From Campylobacter sp. MIT 12-8780 (GTDB taxonomy: Bacteria > Campylobacterota > Campylobacteria > Campylobacterales > Campylobacteraceae): 64,000 nucleotides of DNA. Positions 56,931-64,000 of this stretch are shown piece after piece. A program made the position numbers and the translations under genes. The stretch lies in NCBI RefSeq assembly GCF_006864535.1, contig NZ_QHLL01000006.1:1-64000 (forward strand), written 5' to 3'. The first letter of the stretch is position 1; each line of letters opens with the position of its first letter. The notes beneath the pieces were generated by a model that was not told the DNA's origin, ran no database searches, and saw nothing but the letters and a program-made list of their open reading frames with translations.

Positions 56931-57596
56931 ATGCCAATTATGATTCGAGCGCAGAATTTATCTTTAGGTTATGATGAATTAGTCATCGAGCGGGCGAATT
57001 TTTCTTTTAAAAATGATGATTTTGTTTTTATTACCGGAAAAAGTGGAAGTGGAAAATCCACACTTTTAAAATCATTTTACGCAGATTTAGAGCCTTTATC
57101 TGGACGTCTTGAGGTGTGTGGTAGTGTGATTAATGGTATCTCAAATAAAGAGCTTTTGCAACTTCGCCAAAATATAGGCATTATCTTTCAAGATTATAAG
57201 CTCATCAAAGAATACAGCATAGAAAAAAATGTTATGTTGCCTTTGATGATTAAAGGTTATTCTAAAAAAATTTGTCAAGAACAAAGCGCGAAGCTACTCA
57301 GCCATGTTGAACTTACTTTTAAAGCAGATAAAAAACCAGATCAGCTTTCTGGCGGCGAACAGCAAAGAGCAGCTATGGCTCGGGCTTTAGCTCATAATCC
57401 CAAGCTTTTGCTTTGCGATGAGCCAACTGGGAATTTGGACGAATACTCTTCAGATATTATCTGGACGCTTTTAAAATCAGCAAGAGAGATACTTGGCACT
57501 TGTGTTGTTGTCGTAACGCATAGAATTCCAAGCAATCTTAGGCTTGAATACAGACGCTTTGATATAGAAAGTGGAAAAGTCAATGAAATCATTTAA
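56931..57596 (+). CDS. ftsE: cell division ATP-binding protein FtsE
   Basis: A 221-residue ABC ATPase with Walker A Gly-Lys-Ser-Gly-Ser-Gly-Lys-Ser-Thr, signature Leu-Ser-Gly-Gly-Glu-Gln-Gln-Arg, Walker B Leu-Leu-Leu-Cys-Asp-Glu-Pro-Thr and H-loop Thr-His-Arg. With FtsX it activates septal peptidoglycan hydrolysis. It overlaps ftsX by 14 bases. Confidence 0.94.
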   Translation: MPIMIRAQNLSLGYDELVIERANFSFKNDDFVFITGKSGSGKSTLLKSFYADLEPLSGRLEVCGSVINGISNKELLQLRQNIGIIFQDYKLIKEYSIEKNVMLPLMIKGYSKKICQEQSAKLLSHVELTFKADKKPDQLSGGEQQRAAMARALAHNPKLLLCDEPTGNLDEYSSDIIWTLLKSAREILGTCVVVVTHRIPSNLRLEYRRFDIESGKVNEII

Positions 57597-58389
57597 AACA
57601 CATTTAGGGCTTATTTTGCCACTTCTTTTTATGATGTTTGCTTTTGAGTTTATACTCATCATCAATCAAACCGTAAAACATTATGAAAGTCTTTTAAACA
57701 AAGATTATAGCATTATCATAGCCAGCTCAAAAGAACTTTCTCAAACCAGCGTGCAAAATCAAATTCCATCGCTACAAACCTTGCAAAGCCTCGATACAAA
57801 AAGCTTTATGCAAAGGCTTAAAAACGATGTCTCAGCAAGCAATCTTGCTGCTTTAGAACGTTCTTTACCACACTTTTATAGCCTTAAACTTAATCACCTA
57901 CCTACTCAAAGCGAGCTTAAAGAGCTAAAAGATAAGCTTTCAAAAATGCCAAATGTGATTCGAGTCGAGGCTTTTGCAAAGACTTATGATAAAATTTATA
58001 GCTTGCTTGTATTGATTAAATTTGTCTTTTGGTTGTTTTTATTTATCATCATCTTGCTTTCTTTTGTGCTCTTTTTAAAACAAATGCGAATTTGGCTTTT
58101 TGAGCATACTGAAAGGGTTGAGATTATGTGTCTTTTTGGCGCTCCTTTTTGGTTTCGCTCTTTTATGTTATACAGGGTAGTTTTGTTTGATTGTTTCATT
58201 GCCTTTTTAATCTTGCTTGTTTTTTTCACTCAAATTTTTTCTCTTGGTTTTATCCAAAGTGCGTTAAATGCTGTAGATATTAGTTTGCCAAAGATGAATT
58301 TTATCTTACATTTAAGCATTATCTTTGCTTTAAGTTTGCTTGTGTCTTTACTTTGCGTAAATTCGGTAATGTTTAAGGTTAAAAAATGA
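57583..58389 (+). CDS. ftsX: cell division protein FtsX
   Basis: 268 residues with four membrane segments (about 10-30, 145-170, 195-220, 240-262) and a periplasmic loop of about 115 residues between the first two, the FtsX topology. The start ATG at 57583 lies within ftsE. It overlaps the EnvC-like gene by 4 bases. Similarity is low, but the context is firm (Cj1276). Confidence 0.9.
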   Translation: MKSFKTHLGLILPLLFMMFAFEFILIINQTVKHYESLLNKDYSIIIASSKELSQTSVQNQIPSLQTLQSLDTKSFMQRLKNDVSASNLAALERSLPHFYSLKLNHLPTQSELKELKDKLSKMPNVIRVEAFAKTYDKIYSLLVLIKFVFWLFLFIIILLSFVLFLKQMRIWLFEHTERVEIMCLFGAPFWFRSFMLYRVVLFDCFIAFLILLVFFTQIFSLGFIQSALNAVDISLPKMNFILHLSIIFALSLLVSLLCVNSVMFKVKK

Positions 58390-59558
58390 AAATTTTGTGG
58401 CTTTTAGTGCTACTTTTTGTTTTTTCATTTGCTGATGAGTTGAGTCAAAAAACAAAGGATTTAAAAGAGAGTGAAAGGATAAGCAAGCAACTTGGAAAAA
58501 AGCTTGATGACTTAGCTAAGGATATTTTAGCAAGCGAAAAAAACCTTAACAATCTTGCCGGACAAATTCAAAAACTCAGCCAAGAAACACTAAAGCTTGA
58601 AGAAAATGCAAAGCTTCAAAATAAAGAGCTTAAAACCTTAAATTCGCAAAATCAAGATTTGCTTAAAGACAAAAACGCTATGGAAAACAAACTTGTGAGT
58701 TTAATCGCTGAAAATTTTGCCTTTGATTTGCCCATACCAAGCGGATATATAGAAAGTGAAGAAAGCTTTATCGCTTTTGAGCTTTTAAATTCGCTTGATG
58801 AGGTGCTGAAAGAGGAATTTTATAGACTTTCAAAGGATTATGAGCTTGTTTCAAAGCAGATCAATGCAAAACAAGCTCAAATCGATAAAATCAATACAAA
58901 TTTAAAAAAATACAACGATGATTTAATTAAGCTTGAAAAGCTCAAACTTGAGCAAATTGATGAGATTAAAAGACAAAAAACAGACAAGGATATTTATACA
59001 AAAAAGCTTAATGATGTGCAAAAACAGCAAGTCGAGCTAAGAAATACCCTAGCTGAACTTAAAATCGTAAGCGATAAACAAGAAAAAGCGAGCAATACTT
59101 CTTCTTCAAGCAACAATCAAGCTGTGCGTCAGCTTGGCTCAAGCTATCAAAATACAGCTGTTAAAAAATACAAAGGACAAAAGACTATAGCTCCACTTGA
59201 TTCTTTTACCGTTAAACAAAAATTTGGTAATTTTACCGATCCCATTTATAATATCAAAATTTTTAATGAAAATGTGATTTTGCGTTCAAAAACAGCTGAC
59301 GCAAGGGTTAAAAGTGTGTTTGGTGGCAAGGTTGTTTTTGCTAAAGAGACAAATTTACTCCAAAGAGTAGTCATTATCGAGCATAATAACGGACTTCATA
59401 CGATTTATGCTCACTTAGATAAGATTGCACCTACACTTAAGGTAGGCAAAAATGTCAAAAAAGGCGAGGTTTTGGGTAGGGTAAAAAATGATCTTACTTT
59501 TGAGGTAACTCAAGAGAAATTTCACATCAATCCTTTAGAATTAATTAGCCTAAATTAA
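58386..59558 (+). CDS. EnvC-like periplasmic protein, degenerate LytM domain
   Basis: 390 residues with a signal peptide, a long coiled coil (about 20-230, with many Lys, Glu, Gln and Leu heptads), and a C-terminal LytM fold. The zinc ligands are missing: Asn-Ile-Lys-Ile-Phe stands where His-x-x-x-Asp is expected, and Asp-Leu-Thr-Phe where His-Leu-His is expected. EnvC is degenerate in the same way and activates amidases through FtsEX. Its position after ftsEX supports that role. Confidence 0.88.
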   Translation: MKILWLLVLLFVFSFADELSQKTKDLKESERISKQLGKKLDDLAKDILASEKNLNNLAGQIQKLSQETLKLEENAKLQNKELKTLNSQNQDLLKDKNAMENKLVSLIAENFAFDLPIPSGYIESEESFIAFELLNSLDEVLKEEFYRLSKDYELVSKQINAKQAQIDKINTNLKKYNDDLIKLEKLKLEQIDEIKRQKTDKDIYTKKLNDVQKQQVELRNTLAELKIVSDKQEKASNTSSSSNNQAVRQLGSSYQNTAVKKYKGQKTIAPLDSFTVKQKFGNFTDPIYNIKIFNENVILRSKTADARVKSVFGGKVVFAKETNLLQRVVIIEHNNGLHTIYAHLDKIAPTLKVGKNVKKGEVLGRVKNDLTFEVTQEKFHINPLELISLN

Positions 59559-59580
59559 CTAATTTTAAAGGCTTTTAGAG

Positions 59581-59586
59581 TATAAT
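59581..59586 (+). promoter_or_regulatory. -10 box before pyrH
   Basis: TATAAT lies 22 bases before the pyrH ATG, with AAAGGAGATGAGG after it. It gives the pyrH-rpoZ-spoT-tyrS genes a promoter separate from ftsEX. Confidence 0.5.
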
Positions 59587-59605
59587 AACAGCTTAAAGGA
59601 GATGA

Positions 59606-60334
<729 letters not shown>

Positions 60335-60348
60335 ATAAAGGAAAATCA

Positions 60349-60570
60349 ATGCAAAGAATAGAAGAAATTGCTGCAAAAGCTTTACAAAAAATGGGAAATG
60401 ATCGCTATAAACTTTCTTTAGTTGTGGCAAAAAGAGCTGAAGAGCTTGCTAATGGGGCTATGCCTTTAGTGGATTTGGATAAGAATAAAGTCAAATTTGC
60501 TGATATCGCTCTTTATGAGATCGCAGAAGAAAAAATCACCCTAGAGAGTGGCATTGAAAGTAATCGATGA
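60349..60570 (+). CDS. rpoZ: RNA polymerase omega subunit
   Basis: 73 residues, the usual omega length, with [10 protein letters not shown] at the start and Asn-Arg-Tyr/[13 protein letters not shown] as the core. It follows pyrH by 14 bases with AAAGGAAAA and overlaps spoT by 23 bases. Confidence 0.94.
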   Translation: MQRIEEIAAKALQKMGNDRYKLSLVVAKRAEELANGAMPLVDLDKNKVKFADIALYEIAEEKITLESGIESNR

Positions 60571-62746
60571 AGAGCTTATGCTTGATAAACTCATCGAAGA
60601 TATCAAGCATTGCAAAGACTTAGATCAAGCTACAAATTTACTTTTTAAGGTATATGCACCAAGTGAGGATCTTAAAAGAGCGGTTGCGTTTTGTACGCTT
60701 GCTCATGAAGGACAGGTTCGAAAGAGTGGTGAAGCTTATGCTGTGCATCCTATCTTGGTGTCTGCTTTGGTTGCTTTTTTAAGTTCAAATGAAGCTATGA
60801 TTATCGCGGCTTTGCTTCATGATGTGATCGAGGATACGCCACATGGCGAAGAAGAACTAAGAAAGGACTTTGGATCTGAAGTAACTAGGCTTGTTCAAGG
60901 GCTGACTAAGATCACTGAGATTAGAGAGGATAATTTCAACTCAAAAGTGAGTAAAAATCTTGCCAAATCAGCCCTAAGTTTTAGGAATATGCTCCTAGCA
61001 AGCATAGAAGATGTGGGTGTTTTGGTGATCAAGCTTTGCGATAGATTGCACAATATGCTTACCTTAGGAAGTTTAAGAGAGGATAAGCGCAAAAGGATTA
61101 GTGAAGAAACCTTAGTAGTGTATGCTCCTATAGCCCATAGGCTTGGAATTTCAAGTATTAAAAACTATCTTGAGGATTTAAGCTTTGAGTATTTGATGCC
61201 AGATGAGTTTAAGCAGATTAACAACTATATCAATTCAAACGATCAATATATGCAGTTAAGTTTAAATGAGTTTATCTCAAAAGTCGAACTTTTATTTAAC
61301 AAAAACGGCTTTAGACAAGGAAGTTTTGAGATACACAAACGCATTAAGCATAGCTATTCTGTTTATCTTAAAATGCAAAGAAAAGGCATTTCTATAGAAG
61401 AGGTGCTTGATTTGCTTGGGGTAAGAATTTTGGTTGAAAATACGCTTGATTGCTATATCGCGCTTGGGATTTTGCATACTCATTTTAATCCTCTTGTGTC
61501 TCGTTTTAAAGACTATATAGCCTTGCCAAAACAAAATGGTTACCAAACCATACATAGCACACTTTTTGATACTAAAAATATCATCGAAGCTCAAATTCGC
61601 ACCTTTGATATGCATAAAATCGCTGAATTTGGTGTAGCTGCACATTATAAATACAAAGAAGGTTCAGCTGTTGCTACACCTAAGCTTGATTGGATTAGTG
61701 ATCTTTCTATGCAAAATTCAAGTATCAATGCAAACGAGGGGGATTATAACGCTGTTGAATTATACGAATACGCCAAAGATAGCCTTTATATCGAAGATGT
61801 GGCGGTGTATTCTCCAAAAGGAGAGATTTTTACTCTACCAAGGGGTGCGACTGTGCTTGATTTTGCTTATGAAGTGCATACTAAAATAGGGCTTCACGCA
61901 AAAACAGCCTATGTCAATCGCGTTAAGGTTCCGCTTTTAACTGAACTTAAAAATGGCGATATTGTCCGCATAGTTACTTCAAATGATAAATTATACCGCT
62001 GTTCATGGATAGATAGTGTAAAAACTGCTAAAGCAAAGGCTAATATTAGAGAATTTTGCAAGCAAAAGATCAAAGAGATTGACTTAGAAAGTGCAGTAAA
62101 TATCCTTGCCTTTGTTTTTAATGAAAGTCATCAAACTATTCTAAAATGGATAGATGATGAAAGGTTAAATAAAAGAATTCGCCAAATCAGCGTCGATAGC
62201 GTGTATTTTAAAGATGTGGTGAATATGCTTAAAAAATACGCTAAAAAATCTTATCTTTTTGATAAATACGAGCTTAAGGAGCAAAAATTTGGCAATATCA
62301 TCGTCTTAAGTAATCACAAAATCGCCAATATGGACTTTGATTTTTGCTGTCGCCCTAAAAGAGGCGATGGAGTTGTGGCATTTGCTGAAGCGGGTAATGC
62401 TGTGCTTCATCACAAACTTTGCGAAAAGGCTGATAAAATGCTTGAAGAGCAAAAGCCTATGGTTTTTGTGGAGTGGAACAACGATGCAACGCAAAGCTAT
62501 AAAATCATCTTTTCACTGGAAAATAAAAAAGGTGCTTTGGCTGAGTTTTTAACTACCTTATCCAAAATGCAAGGCAATGTACTTTCCATAACTCTAGCAA
62601 ACGCGCAAAATTCAAGTCTAGATTATTTTGAAGCACATATAGAATTTCCAGATAATACAAAAATCGAAACTATCAAAGAACGTTTAAAAAATCGTTATAA
62701 AATTTTGGATTTTACTTCACTTAATGACGCATATAATGGCAAATAA
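60548..62746 (+). CDS. spoT: (p)ppGpp synthetase/hydrolase (RSH family)
   Basis: 732 residues. The HD hydrolase domain has Leu-Leu-His-Asp-Val-Ile-Glu-Asp-Thr. The synthetase domain carries Lys-Asp-Tyr-Ile-Ala-Leu-Pro-Lys and Tyr-Gln-Thr-Ile-His-Ser, followed by TGS (about 410-470) and a C-terminal ACT (about 650-725). Campylobacter has one bifunctional RSH. GTG at 60548 overlaps rpoZ, so the stringent-response enzyme is coupled to omega, which forms part of a ppGpp site in other bacteria. Confidence 0.97.
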   Translation: MALKVIDEELMLDKLIEDIKHCKDLDQATNLLFKVYAPSEDLKRAVAFCTLAHEGQVRKSGEAYAVHPILVSALVAFLSSNEAMIIAALLHDVIEDTPHGEEELRKDFGSEVTRLVQGLTKITEIREDNFNSKVSKNLAKSALSFRNMLLASIEDVGVLVIKLCDRLHNMLTLGSLREDKRKRISEETLVVYAPIAHRLGISSIKNYLEDLSFEYLMPDEFKQINNYINSNDQYMQLSLNEFISKVELLFNKNGFRQGSFEIHKRIKHSYSVYLKMQRKGISIEEVLDLLGVRILVENTLDCYIALGILHTHFNPLVSRFKDYIALPKQNGYQTIHSTLFDTKNIIEAQIRTFDMHKIAEFGVAAHYKYKEGSAVATPKLDWISDLSMQNSSINANEGDYNAVELYEYAKDSLYIEDVAVYSPKGEIFTLPRGATVLDFAYEVHTKIGLHAKTAYVNRVKVPLLTELKNGDIVRIVTSNDKLYRCSWIDSVKTAKAKANIREFCKQKIKEIDLESAVNILAFVFNESHQTILKWIDDERLNKRIRQISVDSVYFKDVVNMLKKYAKKSYLFDKYELKEQKFGNIIVLSNHKIANMDFDFCCRPKRGDGVVAFAEAGNAVLHHKLCEKADKMLEEQKPMVFVEWNNDATQSYKIIFSLENKKGALAEFLTTLSKMQGNVLSITLANAQNSSLDYFEAHIEFPDNTKIETIKERLKNRYKILDFTSLNDAYNGK

Positions 62747-62755
62747 AGGATATGA

Positions 62756-63958
62756 ATGAATTTAAATGAAATTATTTTAGATATAAAAAGAGGTGTCGCT
62801 GAGCTCATCGATGAGGAGAGATTGCTTACTTTGATTAAAAATTATTATGAAAAAGGCGAGAATTTCTTTGTAAAAGCTGGCTTTGATCCAACAGCTCCTG
62901 ATTTGCATTTAGGACATAGTGTGGTTTTAAGCAAAATGGCACTTTTGCAAAAGCATGGAGCCATAGTTCAGTTTTTAATCGGCGATTTTACAGGGCAAAT
63001 TGGCGATCCAAGCGGTAAAAGCGCAACACGAAAAAAGCTAAGCAAGGAAGAGGTGCTTAAAAATGCCAAAACTTATGAGGAGCAAGTCTTTAAAATCCTT
63101 GATGCAGAAAAAACTATCATCAAATTTAATTCAGTATGGTTAAATGAACTCTCAAGCGTTGGTATTATAGAGCTTAGCTCAACTTTCAGCGTGGCTAGAA
63201 TGCTTGAAAGAGATGATTTTACCAAACGTTTTAAAGAACAAAGCCCGATTTCAATCAGCGAGTTTTTATATCCACTTTTACAAGGCTATGATAGCGTAGC
63301 CTTAAAATGCGATATAGAGATGGGCGGAACAGATCAGAAATTTAATCTCCTTATGGGTAGGCATTTACAACGAATTTATAATGTCGGCAAAGAGCAAGTT
63401 GTGATGATGATGCCATTGCTTGAAGGGCTTGATGGTGTCAATAAAATGAGTAAAAGTTTAGGAAATTATATAGGCATTAGCGAAAAAGCAAATGATATAT
63501 ATGCTAAAATACTCAGCATTAATGATGAGTTGATGTTAAGGTATTATGAACTTTTAAGCTTTAAAAGCACCAAAGAGCTTGAGTGCTTAAAAGAGGATTT
63601 AAAGCAAGGCAAAATCCACCCAAAAAAGGCAAAAGAAGAGCTTGCTCTTGAGTTGTGTCAAAGATATCATAGCAAAGATGAAGCGATGAATGCAAAGGCT
63701 GAATTTGATAAAGTGCATAGTCAAAATCAAATGCCAAGTGATATGCCAAGCTTTGAGATTGAGGGTGAAATTTGGCTTGCAAAAGCTTTGGTGCATTGTA
63801 AGCTAGCAAACTCAACAAGTGCTGCAAGACGCGATATAAACGCTAATGCAGTTAGCATTAATGGCGAAAAAGAAAATGACGAGCAAAAAAAGCTTGGTAT
63901 TGGTGAGTATATTTTACAAATCGGCAAAAGAAAATTTGCAAAATTAAAGGTTAATTAA
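62756..63958 (+). CDS. tyrS: tyrosyl-tRNA synthetase, TyrZ/long-linker type
   Basis: 400 residues. The HIGH-type motif is in Pro-Asp-Leu-His-Leu-Gly-His-Ser and the KMSKS motif in Asn-Lys-Met-Ser-Lys-Ser-Leu-Gly-Asn. A C-terminal S4 domain (about 340-400) contains Thr-Ser-Ala-Ala-Arg-Arg-Asp. It starts 9 bases after spoT with AAAGGA. Confidence 0.97.
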   Translation: MNLNEIILDIKRGVAELIDEERLLTLIKNYYEKGENFFVKAGFDPTAPDLHLGHSVVLSKMALLQKHGAIVQFLIGDFTGQIGDPSGKSATRKKLSKEEVLKNAKTYEEQVFKILDAEKTIIKFNSVWLNELSSVGIIELSSTFSVARMLERDDFTKRFKEQSPISISEFLYPLLQGYDSVALKCDIEMGGTDQKFNLLMGRHLQRIYNVGKEQVVMMMPLLEGLDGVNKMSKSLGNYIGISEKANDIYAKILSINDELMLRYYELLSFKSTKELECLKEDLKQGKIHPKKAKEELALELCQRYHSKDEAMNAKAEFDKVHSQNQMPSDMPSFEIEGEIWLAKALVHCKLANSTSAARRDINANAVSINGEKENDEQKKLGIGEYILQIGKRKFAKLKVN

Positions 63959-63959
63959 A

Positions 63960-64000
63960 TGCAGTTAAAACCACTTAAGATAGGCAAACATACGATTAAA
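63960..64000 (+). CDS. start of probable nitronate monooxygenase (Cj1270-like), truncated by window end
   Basis: An ATG one base after tyrS opens a frame of 13 visible codons (Met-Gln-Leu-Lys-Pro-Leu-Lys-Ile-Gly-Lys-His-Thr-Ile). In C. jejuni the gene after tyrS encodes a nitronate-monooxygenase-family protein with a very similar start. The assignment rests on synteny and this short stretch. Confidence 0.5.

Noticed and set aside
58386-59558. Active M23 peptidase call for the gene after ftsX
   Set aside because: The zinc-binding His and Asp positions are replaced, so an EnvC-like activator fits better.
61292-61645. 117-residue antisense frame within spoT
   Set aside because: It lies fully inside the synthetase domain on the opposite strand; no ribosome site or recognisable domain.

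Overview
The window is chromosomal DNA from a Campylobacter. The DNA is AT-rich, and coding strands are heavy in AAA, CTT and TTT codons. Start sites carry AAGGA-type Shine-Dalgarno sequences, and intragenic poly-G/poly-C tracts are present. Several blocks keep the Campylobacter jejuni gene order: Cj1415-Cj1422 (capsule phosphoramidate genes), Cj1400-Cj1405 (fabI-tpi-pgk-gapA-nadD-rsfS), Cj1085-Cj1095 (mfd to lnt) and Cj1271-Cj1282 (tyrS to rodA). The blocks are joined differently from C. jejuni, so a related species is likely; I cannot name it from the sequence alone.

Region 1 (1-11.1 kb, + strand) is a surface-modification locus. It carries a set for making and transferring O-methyl phosphoramidate (MeOPN): two small SAM methyltransferases, L-glutamine kinase, a CDP-amidate hydrolase, a cytidylyltransferase and a CDP-amidate kinase. 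It is flanked on both sides by DUF2972-like proteins that are candidate MeOPN transferases. metK (SAM synthetase) follows, with an FkbM-type methyltransferase two bases downstream. Three genes carry hypervariable homopolymers: the first methyltransferase (9 G, read here as OFF), the downstream DUF2972-like gene (11 G, ON) and the FkbM gene (14 C, OFF).

Region 2 (11.1-22.6 kb, - strand) is a histidine operon broken in two. hisG-hisD-hisB lies at 19.4-22.6 kb and hisH-hisA-hisF-hisI at 11.1-13.9 kb. The gap between hisB and hisH holds lactate permease lctP and a very AT-rich two-gene cassette encoding a HerA-type ATPase and a NurA-like nuclease with a zinc ribbon. The cassette has its own promoter and is a candidate defence or DNA-end-processing system. 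It is my main candidate for something not previously described.

Region 3 (22.7-27.6 kb) is a zinc island: a ZnuA with a ZinT domain nested inside it, a DUF1007-NicO fusion resembling ZevA-ZevB, ZnuC and ZnuB. A Zur-like regulator is transcribed divergently, and overlapping palindromes lie between them.

Region 4 (27.6-36.7 kb) holds a hemerythrin with a small RHH protein, a divergent two-component system with a 22-bp palindrome between them, and an operon of gapA-pgk-tpiA-fabI-ribE-pgeF. An in-frame nadD-rsfS fusion faces away from gapA.

Region 5 (36.7-64 kb) is mostly housekeeping: lnt, yajC-secD-secF, leuS, lptE, a degenerate GGDEF protein, folC, an M23 peptidase plus bactofilin (cell shape), mfd, a MagIII-like glycosylase, tRNA-Asn, gph, tRNA-Met(CAU), rodA, rluD, flpA, trmB, ftsE-ftsX-envC-like, pyrH, rpoZ, spoT, tyrS and the first codons of a probable nitronate monooxygenase.
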